From: Haloterrigena salifodinae
GTDB taxonomy: Archaea > Halobacteriota > Halobacteria > Halobacteriales > Natrialbaceae
NCBI RefSeq assembly: GCF_003977755.1
Contig: NZ_RQWN01000001.1
Span: 760,995-824,994 of the forward strand
Length of the DNA: 64,000 bases
Direction of reading: 5' to 3'
Within the stretch, counting starts at the first letter, position 1; every line of letters starts with the position of its first letter. The notes below the pieces were generated by a model that saw only the letters and a program-made list of their open reading frames with translations, did not search any database and was not told the origin of the DNA. Shown in pieces: positions 18,180 through 27,941 of this stretch. Made by a program: the position numbers and the translations under genes.

Positions 18180-18375
18180 GCGAAGATGTGGCGCGCCGAC
18201 GCGCTATGCCCCTGTCGCCGTCGCTGGCCGGGTCGATCCCGTCGTCCCGCTTCTTCAAGCGGAGTTCGACGACCCGTACCTCGCGTTCGACTCAGGAGGG
18301 ACTATTTCCCGAAACCGGCGACGCTGGGATCGTTAGCACCGGTCACCTGAGACGACGAGTCCGTTTCAGCCGGAC

Positions 18376-20610
<2,235 letters not shown>

Positions 20611-20787
20611 TTACGTTTCAACTTGGCCCGAACCAACGATCGGAATGGAGACGAGAAATCTTCTTCTGAGCCGTACTAACGGCGGAAACGGGACGTTCCC
20701 GGAACCGAACAGTCGGGTTCAGTTCCCGTTCACGGTCGAGTCGGCCGACCCCGAATCGTTGAAGGCGCGCGATACGAACACGTGCCT

Positions 20788-21819
20788 ATGGAACGAACGG
20801 GAACGATCCTCCGAGGTCGCGAGTTCGAGCCCATCGAGGGCCGCGTCGTGATCGGCGACGACGGCCGGATCGAGGCGATCGAAGAGACCACCGTCGAGAG
20901 CGAGGACATCATCCTGCCGGCGTTCGTCAACGCCCACACGCACATCGGCGACTCGATTGCGAAGGAAGCGGGCGGCGGACTCTCCCTCGAGGAACTCGTC
21001 GCGCCGCCGGACGGGCTGAAACACCGTTTGTTGCGACAGGCGTCCCAAGAGGAACTCGCCGCTGCAATGCGTCGCTCGCTGCAGTTCATGCAGAAATCGG
21101 GCACCACGGCCTGCCTCGAGTTCCGCGAGGGCGGCGTCGAGGGCGTCGAGACGCTCGAACGGGCCGCTGACGGCCTCGAGATCGATCCGATCGCCTTCGC
21201 CCGCGGCTCGATCGACGCGATGCACGCGGGCGACGGGTTCGGCGCGAGCGGCGCTAACGACGCCAATTTCGACACCGAACGCGAGGCGACCCGCGAGGCG
21301 GGCAAACCCTTCGGGATCCACGCCGGCGAGGTCGACGAAACCGACATCGATCCCGCGCTGGACCTCGAACCGGAGTTTCTGGTCCACATGGTCCACCCCG
21401 AACCGGACCACCTGGACCGGGTCGCCGAACAGGAGGTCCCGATCGTCGTCTGTCCGCGGTCGAACCTCGTGACCGACGTCGGGCTGTCGCCGTACGCGGA
21501 ACTGAGCGAGCGGACGACGCTCGCGCTCGGCACGGACAACGTGATGCTCAACTCGCCGTCGATGTTCCGGGAGATGGAGTTCCTCGCCAAGCTGTCGGAG
21601 CTGTCGGCTACCGAAATCCTCCGGATAGCCACAATCAACGGGGCCGAGATCGCCGACCTCGAGTACGGACTCGTCGAACCGGGCAGGGAGGCCCGGCTGC
21701 TGGTCCTCGACGGCGACTCGCACAACCTCGCGGGGGCGCGAGATCCGGTCCGGGCCGTGGTCCGACGGGCCGGCGTCGACGACGTCCGCGAGGTCGTCTT
21801 CGGTTCCGCGACCGTCTGA
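20788..21819 (+). CDS. Amidohydrolase-family protein
   Basis: 343 residues from ATG 20788; a GTG two codons upstream is possible. The metal-dependent hydrolase signature is present: LPAFVNAHTHIGDS (HxH), GIHAGEV with the third histidine, MVHPEPD with the fourth, and the final aspartate in LALGTDNVML. The C-terminal strand LEYGLVEPGREARLLVLDGD is typical of the chlorohydrolase/cytosine deaminase-like group. It probably deaminates or hydrolyses a small cyclic nitrogen compound; the substrate is unknown. It is divergent from katG and followed by uspA on the same strand after 121 bp. Confidence 0.85.
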   Translation: MERTGTILRGREFEPIEGRVVIGDDGRIEAIEETTVESEDIILPAFVNAHTHIGDSIAKEAGGGLSLEELVAPPDGLKHRLLRQASQEELAAAMRRSLQFMQKSGTTACLEFREGGVEGVETLERAADGLEIDPIAFARGSIDAMHAGDGFGASGANDANFDTEREATREAGKPFGIHAGEVDETDIDPALDLEPEFLVHMVHPEPDHLDRVAEQEVPIVVCPRSNLVTDVGLSPYAELSERTTLALGTDNVMLNSPSMFREMEFLAKLSELSATEILRIATINGAEIADLEYGLVEPGREARLLVLDGDSHNLAGARDPVRAVVRRAGVDDVREVVFGSATV

Positions 21820-21904
21820 TTCGTTCCTCGTCGTCTCTTGCGGCTCTTGTCCGTCGCCCGCGGCTATCACCTCACGTGACCGTCCGGCTGGACCACGACA
21901 ACGC

Positions 21905-21913
21905 TATTATAGT
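21905..21913 (+). promoter_or_regulatory. TATA box of the UspA gene
   Basis: TATTATAGT, about 32 bp before ATG 21941, inside an AT-rich stretch that runs to the start codon. It favours ATG 21941 over the ATG at 21917, which would lie only a few bases from the box. Confidence 0.45.
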
Positions 21914-21940
21914 AGTATGTTGTATGTTAGCATAATTCGC

Positions 21941-22420
21941 ATGTACGACTGTATTCTCGTTCCGACCGACGGCTCGCCGGAGGTGGAACATGCTCTCGAG
22001 TATGCGTTCGATCTGGCCCGGGCTCACGATGCCACGGTGCGAGCGATCTACGTCGTCAACGTCGCCGGCTACGGGGGCCTCCCGATGGAGACCGCACTGG
22101 AGGGCGTCGCTGAAGCCCTCCACGAGGAGGGAAAGCGAGCGATCAGTCGGGTCGAGGACCTCGCGCCGGACGACGTTGACGTCGAGACGGAGATCTTCGA
22201 GGGATCGCCGAGCCGCATCATCGTCGATCAGGCCCAGCCGGGGGAGTGCGACCTCGTCGTCATGGGAACGCACGGCCGGGCCGGCATCGACCGACTCCTG
22301 CTCGGCAGCGTCACCGAACGCGTCGTCCGCCGCGCGCCGGTACCGGTGCTGGCGGTCCACGTCGACCCGACCGACGACGAGGGGACCCGCCGGGATCGAA
22401 AACGCGTCGCCGTCGAGTAA
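21941..22420 (+). CDS. UspA-family universal stress protein
   Basis: 159 residues with the Rossmann-like alpha/beta fold of UspA: ILVPTDGSPEVEHAL at the start, and the ATP-binding GxxGxxxxxxGS-V pattern near the end as MGTHGRAGIDRLLLGSVTERV followed by PVPVLAV. The nucleotide-binding residues look intact, so ATP binding is expected. Haloarchaea carry many such proteins. It is convergent with birA, with only 10 bp between the stop codons. Confidence 0.92.
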   Translation: MYDCILVPTDGSPEVEHALEYAFDLARAHDATVRAIYVVNVAGYGGLPMETALEGVAEALHEEGKRAISRVEDLAPDDVDVETEIFEGSPSRIIVDQAQPGECDLVVMGTHGRAGIDRLLLGSVTERVVRRAPVPVLAVHVDPTDDEGTRRDRKRVAVE

Positions 22421-22430
22421 TCGGCCGTTC

Positions 22431-23369
22431 TCAGACCGGTCGCAAGTGTTCGCAGTCTCCCGCCGAGACCGTCTGCCGCCCGTCGTCCGTCTCGATTACG
22501 AGCGCCCCGGAGTCGGTGATATCGACCGCCTCGCCGACAACCTCGCCTGCGGGCCGATCGACCCTGACGCGCTGGCCTAGCGTCAGCGCAAGGTCGCGCC
22601 ACGCCGGCACGACGGTCTCGAGGTCGCTCCGGTAGTCGTCGAACTCCTCGAGCAGCCGCTGGACGAACCGTCGGCGGTCGACGTCGCCCGCCTCGTCGCG
22701 GATGCTCGTTGCCCCCTCCGGCAGCGCGTCGGCGTCTACGTTGGCGTTAACGCCGATTCCAGGAACGATCCAGTCGACACGGTCCGTCTCGCCTTCCATC
22801 TCGGTGAGGATGCCCGCGAGTTTCCGGTAGTCGCCGTCGTCTCCGACCGGGACGACCACGTCGTTCGGCCACTTGATCCGCGCGTCGACGCCAGCCTCGC
22901 GGGCCGCTCGAGCGATCGCGACCGCGGCCGCGAGCGTGTACAGCGGCGCCTTCGCGGGCGTGATCGTCGGCCGCGAGACGACGCTCACCCAGACGCCGCC
23001 CGGGGGCGACGACCACTCACGATCGAGCCGGCCGCGACTGCCGATCTGCTCGTTGGCCAGCACGGCCACGTCGGCGGCGCCCTCCGCGGCGAGTTCGCGC
23101 GCGCGATTGTTGGTGCTTCCGATCGTCTCGTGGTACTCGACCGAAAACGGTGCCTCGAGGCCGAACTCGACGGCCGGCCCGGTGTACGCCTCGACGGCGA
23201 CCAGTTCGTAGCCGGTCGGCCCGCTCTCGATCTCGAACCCGGCGTCGCGGAGGCCGTCGATCTGTTTCCAGACGGCCGCCCGCGAGACGTCCAGCGACTC
23301 GGCCAGCTCCGGCCCGGAGACCGGCCCATTGGACAGCGCCTCGAGGATCGCACGTCGCGTCTCGTTCAT
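22431..23369 (-). CDS. birA: Biotin-[acetyl-CoA carboxylase] ligase / repressor (BirA)
   Basis: 312 residues. An N-terminal winged helix (MNETRRAILEALSNGPVSGPELA..VSRAAVWKQI) is followed by the biotin protein ligase domain: STNNRARELA, the biotin-AMP loop region GSRGRLDREWSSPPGG, KWPND and KLAGILTEM. A small C-terminal SH3-like domain holds GEAVDITDSGALVIET. It activates biotin to biotinyl-AMP and attaches it to carboxylases. The helix-turn-helix suggests it also represses biotin genes, none of which are nearby. Start taken at MNETRR; an ATG ten codons upstream is less typical. Confidence 0.93.
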   Translation of the reverse strand: MNETRRAILEALSNGPVSGPELAESLDVSRAAVWKQIDGLRDAGFEIESGPTGYELVAVEAYTGPAVEFGLEAPFSVEYHETIGSTNNRARELAAEGAADVAVLANEQIGSRGRLDREWSSPPGGVWVSVVSRPTITPAKAPLYTLAAAVAIARAAREAGVDARIKWPNDVVVPVGDDGDYRKLAGILTEMEGETDRVDWIVPGIGVNANVDADALPEGATSIRDEAGDVDRRRFVQRLLEEFDDYRSDLETVVPAWRDLALTLGQRVRVDRPAGEVVGEAVDITDSGALVIETDDGRQTVSAGDCEHLRPV

Positions 23370-23516
23370 GGACGCGAGAGGGGCGCGCTCGCACTTCAAT
23401 CGGCGGGATCGTTGCCGAACGACGGAACGGAACCGTTCGGTCTGCTGGCCGATCCGTAGGCTTTTACCGGCGGTTCACGAAGCCCCGAATAAGCGTGTAA
23501 TACGCTAGCACAACTC

Positions 23517-23687
23517 ATGAAAATCGGACGCCGCTGCACCACCTGTGGATGCCGAATCGAGGAGCGCGAACTCGTACACTGCGAGACGTGCGGTCAGGAA
23601 GTCCACGAGCCGTGCGAGGAGTACCGAACGAGCTTCGAGTGCGATCGATGCGGGGACGAGCCGGCGATCGGCGCGGTGGAGTTCTGA
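23517..23687 (+). CDS. Tiny Cys-rich zinc-finger protein
   Basis: 56 residues starting MKIGRRCTTCGCRIEE. Nine cysteines and two histidines are arranged as CTTCGC, HCETCGQEVHEPC and ECDRCG, which would fit two zinc-binding knuckles of a double zinc-ribbon. The start follows an AT-rich leader (GTAATACGCTAGC). The family is not known to me. It runs into the acyl-CoA dehydrogenase remnant that lies on the other strand after its stop. Confidence 0.7.
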   Translation: MKIGRRCTTCGCRIEERELVHCETCGQEVHEPCEEYRTSFECDRCGDEPAIGAVEF

Positions 23688-23711
23688 CCGCAATTTTTCG
23701 CCCCGCGACGG

Positions 23712-23803
23712 CTACAGCGACCGCTCGGCGATGATGTTCTTTCGGATCTCGCTTATCCCTCCTCGAGGGCCGCCTGCGCGACGCCGATCGTCCTGTTCCC
23801 GAG
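23712..23803 (-). pseudogene. Remnant of an acyl-CoA dehydrogenase C-terminus
   Basis: On the minus strand, GISEIRKNIIAERSL followed by a stop reproduces the invariant end of acyl-CoA dehydrogenases (GTSEIQxNIIAExxL). Just upstream in another frame is GNRTIGVAQAALEE, which resembles the GRIxxAAQxLGIAQxALE helix that normally lies some 130 residues earlier in the enzyme. The residues between the two are missing and the frames differ, so this looks like an internally deleted, frameshifted scrap. No start codon or catalytic part is present. The remainder of 23688-23958 shows no gene. Confidence 0.6.
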
Positions 23804-23958
23804 TGGGGTAGAAGAACAGACCACGATTCCCGAGGCCGACGGTCGTCAAATCACCGGTAGACGCGGCGGCGAACGGTACCGAATTCGGTGCCGATCGACG
23901 AAAGAAGCCTGCTATGGACTGCGAAAGTGAACAGTACCACGACCGCGAACGTTGAAAG

Positions 23959-24669
23959 ATGATGGGCCGAGGTCAGGGCGAGAACCGCGTCGTCGAAGTC
24001 GAGTTCCGCGTCGACGATCCGTCGTATCCGTTCGTCGACGTGTCGCGGACGGCGGACTGCCGGCTCGATCTCGAGGTTCTCTTTCCCCACTCAGACGGCG
24101 GGTTCGTCGAGTACTTTACCGTCGAGGACGCCCCGCCGAAGCGAGTACTGAAACCGATCAACGAGACCGACACGGTCGACGCAAACCTCGTCGCTCGGCA
24201 CGACGACGGCGGGCGAGTACGGCTTCACGTTCGCGACGACTGCGTCGCGATCACCGTCGTCGAGTTCGGGGCGATTCCGCGGACCGTCGAAGCCGAGGGC
24301 GGTGACGGGCGGGTCGTCGTGGAGGTCGCTTCGAAGTCGGACGCCGCGGAGCTCGTCGATCGGCTCGAACGGGAGCATCCAACCGTAACCGTCGACGACT
24401 GTCGCGATCGGCGGCGATCGACGCCGCTCTTTGCGCGTCACGACTTCACCCAGTCCGTCGTCGAGACGCTCACCGACAGACAACGAGAAGTATTTCTGAC
24501 GGCCTACATGAACGGCTTCTACGACTGGCCGCGGAAGCACGAGGCCAGCGAACTCGCCGCAAAGCTGGAGATCGCGCCGGCCACCTTCTCACAGCACCTC
24601 CGGGCCGCCGAAGGGAAGATCTTCAGTTCGCTCCTCGATACCGATGACGAGAACGTGTTTATCGAGTAA
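23959..24669 (+). CDS. Bat-type HTH-10 transcription regulator
   Basis: 236 residues. The C-terminal ~60 residues form the HTH_10 (bacterio-opsin activator) DNA-binding domain: LTDRQREVFLTAYMNGFYDW, then ASELAAKLEIAPATFSQHLR. The first ~170 residues are a beta-rich sensor-like domain (VEVEFRVDDPSYPFVDVSR) without PAS or GAF signatures. Many such paralogues exist in haloarchaea; targets are mostly unknown. A second Met directly follows the first and either may be used. It is convergent with tyrS, 21 bp apart. Confidence 0.88.
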   Translation: MMGRGQGENRVVEVEFRVDDPSYPFVDVSRTADCRLDLEVLFPHSDGGFVEYFTVEDAPPKRVLKPINETDTVDANLVARHDDGGRVRLHVRDDCVAITVVEFGAIPRTVEAEGGDGRVVVEVASKSDAAELVDRLEREHPTVTVDDCRDRRRSTPLFARHDFTQSVVETLTDRQREVFLTAYMNGFYDWPRKHEASELAAKLEIAPATFSQHLRAAEGKIFSSLLDTDDENVFIE

Positions 24670-24690
24670 GTCGATCCGCTGTGCGTCTCC

Positions 24691-25686
24691 TTACTCCCGA
24701 AGCTCGCGGAGCTTCTCGCGGCCCGGCGCGATCAGCTCATCGAGGTAGCTCGCCAGCGTCCCCTTCGCGTCGGCGGGGTGGAGTTCGCCGGACTCGAGGT
24801 CCGCGGCCAGCGACTCGTAGGTCTCGTAGGTCAGATCGCCGCCGTACTTCTCGGGGCGCTCGACGACGATCTCCTCGAAGCGCGGGAAGACGTGGTACTC
24901 GAACAGTTCGAGGACGGGGTTCTCGCGTTCGTTGCCGTCCTCGTCGGGCTCGGGATCGCGGGTCGGCGGACAGTACGCCGAGTTGACCTTCTCCTCTACG
25001 TCCTCCGTCGAGTCTTCCATCGAAATGGTGATCCCCTCGCTCGAGGACATCTTCCCCTCGCCGCTGGTGAGGTCGGCGACGATGGGGGTGTGGAGGGCGG
25101 GCCGAACCTCGTAGTCGACCTCTGGCAGCTTCTCGCGGGCGAGCATGTGGACCTTGCGCTGGTCGAGTCCGCCGACGGCCAGATCGAGGTCGAGGTACTC
25201 GATGTCGAGCGTCTGCATCAACGGGTAGACGAGGTGGCTTACCTTCGCCGTCTCGTCGCCCTGAATCTCGGCCATCGCACGCTGAGCCCGGTTCATCGTC
25301 GTCGAGAGCTCGAGTTCGTGGAGATCGAGGGTGTACTCCTCATCGAGCTGGAACTCAGAGCCGTAGACGAACTCCGTCGATTCCTCGTCGAGCCCGTAGG
25401 CGATGAACTGGGCCTTCATCTGCTCGGCGGTATCGCGGATCTCCTCGAAGGTGCCCTTCCCGTTGAGGTAGGCATGGACGTCCGCCAGCAGGACGACGAC
25501 CTCCATGCCGGCCTCCTGGAGGTCGATGAGCTTGTTCGCCGTCAGCAGGTGGCCGAGATGGAGCACGCCGGAGGGCTCGTAACCGACGTAGGCGCGTTTG
25601 CCCCCGGGATCGGCGGCCAGTTCGCGCACCTCCTCGTCGGTCACGACCTCCTCGGCGTTCCGGGTGATCAGGTCGTAGGTATCCAT
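24691..25686 (-). CDS. tyrS: Tyrosyl-tRNA synthetase
   Basis: 331 residues, the compact archaeal type without the bacterial S4-like C-terminal domain. HIGH appears as HLGH at 43-46 and KMSKS as KMSSS at 212-216. The tyrosine pocket residues lie in YVGYEPSG and in the YPLMQTLDIEYLDLDLAVGG segment, whose D-L-D-L..GG-Q pattern fits TyrRS rather than TrpRS. It charges tRNA(Tyr) with tyrosine. It is a single gene with an AT-rich promoter region upstream (ATTTATGCTTTCTTG near 25712). Confidence 0.95.
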   Translation of the reverse strand: MDTYDLITRNAEEVVTDEEVRELAADPGGKRAYVGYEPSGVLHLGHLLTANKLIDLQEAGMEVVVLLADVHAYLNGKGTFEEIRDTAEQMKAQFIAYGLDEESTEFVYGSEFQLDEEYTLDLHELELSTTMNRAQRAMAEIQGDETAKVSHLVYPLMQTLDIEYLDLDLAVGGLDQRKVHMLAREKLPEVDYEVRPALHTPIVADLTSGEGKMSSSEGITISMEDSTEDVEEKVNSAYCPPTRDPEPDEDGNERENPVLELFEYHVFPRFEEIVVERPEKYGGDLTYETYESLAADLESGELHPADAKGTLASYLDELIAPGREKLRELRE

Positions 25687-25879
25687 TGCTGTCTGTGTGG
25701 AATCAGCGGACGGATTTATGCTTTCTTGAACGGTGGTAGTGTACCGGACGATCTCAGGGCGGCGTCGAGACCGTCTCGATCCGGTCCGACCGGTCCCGCG
25801 AGAGCGTCGGCGCTCGCGCTCACTCGAGATCGAACTCGTCGCTCCGAGGACGACCGCAATCGCCGGCAGAAGACGGCGG

Positions 25880-26167
25880 CTACTCCGACGGGTCCCGGAT
25901 CACGACGGTGCCGTCCTGTCGAACGGTGATTCGGTATCCCTGGTAGGAAAACTCGAGTTTCGCGGCGGCGGCGGGTTCGGGCGGCGACTCGAAGAGGTCG
26001 GCGACCAGATCGTCGGCCCGATCGTAGATCGGTGTGAGCTCCATCGCGTCGGTTCCATCGACGTCGGCGACGATCTCGACGAGCCCGATCGCCGGGGCGT
26101 CTCGCGAGGTGTCGAGGGTTCGGCGCGTGACGACGTCGTCGTCGGACGGATCGATCGACCCGGGCAT
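25880..26167 (-). CDS. HalOD1 output-domain protein
   Basis: 95 residues from MPGSIDPSDD. The core pattern LTPIYDRADDLVADLFESP, followed by FSYQGYRITVRQDGTVVI, matches the haloarchaeal output domain 1 (HalOD1), usually fused to response regulators or found alone. The role is thought to be in signal output, but the mechanism is unknown. A frame extension upstream to 26251 overlaps the promoter of the divergent gene and looks wrong. A second stand-alone HalOD1 gene lies at 36454-36741. Confidence 0.8.
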   Translation of the reverse strand: MPGSIDPSDDDVVTRRTLDTSRDAPAIGLVEIVADVDGTDAMELTPIYDRADDLVADLFESPPEPAAAAKLEFSYQGYRITVRQDGTVVIRDPSE

Positions 26168-26283
26168 CGGTCCTACCGTTGACGAGAATATCCCTAATCG
26201 TTTTACCGGCTGTGGCAGGCCCGACCGCGAACGCTGCCGTCCCGAATACACTTCCCGCTGGCTCGCGTACTCCGCCCGATCAC

Positions 26284-26940
26284 ATGACGTACAGAGAGGA
26301 CGCCGTCAACGCCGTGCGCCGGAGTCTCTTGCCGCAGCTCCACTACCTGTTCGCGGGGACGTTCGGCGGTTACGCCATCAGCCACACCACGGCCGACGAG
26401 TACGTACTGACGGCCCACTGTTCGGAGGCTCGCCTCGAGTCGATCCTCGACGAACTGGGCTTCTCGCGAAACCCTATCGCGTCGCTGAAGGTCCGATTCG
26501 ACGGCAACACCTCCGAAGGGTCGTGGGTCTGGCGGCCGTCACCGCTGGCCGACGAGCAACTCCACGTCGTGCTCCACGCGCTCGAGGACGCCGAAAAGGT
26601 CGACGTCTACGCCCACTGGGAGTGTTCGTGGATTCGCCACCCCTACAAACACTACGTCGCGCGGGGGTACGACGCCGAAACGGGCGTCGCGATGGCGCGG
26701 AAGTGGCTCGTCGACTACGACCGGCGGTGTCTCAACGGCTCCGACGGGATCGAGTACGAGATCGACGACTCGCTGTCGCGGGCGGCCAGCGAGTACCTCT
26801 CCCTGTCGTACTACCGCGTCGAGGAGCGCATCGCCGAACTGAAGTCGCGAATTCCCGGCGTCGACGCCGAGCGGAGCTACGTGATCGACCGCGAAGACGC
26901 GCGTGACGCCGTCTCACCGCTGATTACGGACCGGTTCTGA
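26284..26940 (+). CDS. Haloarchaeal hypothetical protein
   Basis: 218 residues beginning MTYREDAVNAVRRSLL. I do not recognise the family. Visible features: a mixed alpha/beta first half with FGGYAISHTTADEYVLTAHC, an aromatic and histidine-rich middle (YAHWECSWIRHPYKHYVAR) with Trp, Cys, His and Tyr close together, and a charged helical end. No signal peptide or membrane segment. The frame continues 35 codons upstream to 26179, but those residues overlap the divergent HalOD1 promoter. It is convergent with the pantothenate gene. Confidence 0.65.
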   Translation: MTYREDAVNAVRRSLLPQLHYLFAGTFGGYAISHTTADEYVLTAHCSEARLESILDELGFSRNPIASLKVRFDGNTSEGSWVWRPSPLADEQLHVVLHALEDAEKVDVYAHWECSWIRHPYKHYVARGYDAETGVAMARKWLVDYDRRCLNGSDGIEYEIDDSLSRAASEYLSLSYYRVEERIAELKSRIPGVDAERSYVIDREDARDAVSPLITDRF

Positions 26941-26976
26941 GCGCTGGGTACGAACGGACCCGTCTCGAGTCGACCG

Positions 26977-27756
26977 CTACAGGTCGCCCGATCGAATCCG
27001 TTCCTCGGCCTCCTCGAGGGCCGCCTCGCGATCGAATTCCTCGACGATCGCCTCGAGTTCCGACTCGTCGGCGTCGGCCAACTCTCGGGCGTGTGCGGTC
27101 ACGTTCGGCACGGCGCGGATGATGTTATCGACGATCGGCACGTCGGCGACCTGGGGCGACCGCGAGAGCGGGTTGAGGTCGATCACGATCTCGGTCTTGC
27201 CCATCTCGTCTAAGGCCTCGGCGCGGTCGCCGTCCTCGAGCGGGACGAGCACGACGTCGGCCGCGTAGATGCCGTCCTCGTCGACCTTCGCGCGCTGGTG
27301 GTCCAAGTTCGGGATGCTCGCGTCGGCCTCGAGGCCCTTCACGTCCTCGGCGCCGTGCTCGCGGAGGTGATCGGCGATCGCCTGAATGCGCTCCTCGGTC
27401 CGGTTGAAGAGGTTGACCTCGAGGTCGGCCCCGGTCGCGTCGGCGAGTTCGGCCATCTCGCCGGGGACGAGTGCGGCGACGTTGCCGTTGATCGAGAGCA
27501 CGGGCCGGTCAGCCAGCAGGAGGTGGGCCGCGGCGGCGCGTTCGGCAGCGTCGGCGCTGGGAATCGTCTCCTCGCCGAGCAAGTAGTCGAAGGCGCTGCC
27601 CCGACCCTCGGCGTGCATCCCCTGCAGGTGGGTGATGCCCTTCTCGACGCCCTTCTCGATACGGTGGCGGGTGAGCAGGTCCTGGTATCGCGGATGGTCC
27701 TCCGGGATTTCCTCCTCGTGGTCGACCTCCGCGGAGACGGTGTCGTAGTCTGTCAC
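26977..27756 (-). CDS. 4-phosphopantoate-beta-alanine ligase (archaeal phosphopantothenate synthetase)
   Basis: 259 residues of the archaeal DUF137 family. It shows HPRYQDLLTRHRIEKGVEKG near the start, LSINGNVAALVPGE in the nucleotide region, the NLFNRTEERI segment and EIVIDLNPLSRSPQ near the end. The enzyme joins 4-phosphopantoate and beta-alanine using ATP to give 4'-phosphopantothenate, and replaces bacterial PanC/CoaA in most archaea. The GTG start at 27756 agrees with the family start. Its pathway partner, pantoate kinase, lies at 31171-32004 on the same strand with the DUF1508 repeat gene between them. Confidence 0.88.
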   Translation of the reverse strand: MTDYDTVSAEVDHEEEIPEDHPRYQDLLTRHRIEKGVEKGITHLQGMHAEGRGSAFDYLLGEETIPSADAAERAAAAHLLLADRPVLSINGNVAALVPGEMAELADATGADLEVNLFNRTEERIQAIADHLREHGAEDVKGLEADASIPNLDHQRAKVDEDGIYAADVVLVPLEDGDRAEALDEMGKTEIVIDLNPLSRSPQVADVPIVDNIIRAVPNVTAHARELADADESELEAIVEEFDREAALEEAEERIRSGDL

Positions 27757-27941
27757 GGTCGGTCACTGGATTCGGTTGATAAAAAACGGTCCGATCCGCC
27801 GACTCCTCGCAGCCCGATCGAACCGCGAGGGATCCCGAGCGGAGCACTGCCGTCCGCAGCTCCGATCGCGATCGACGTCGAGCGAAATCGGCGAAAACGA
27901 GCGTCGGTCAGCGAGCGGGTCGGCTCGGCGCGGTCAGCGGG

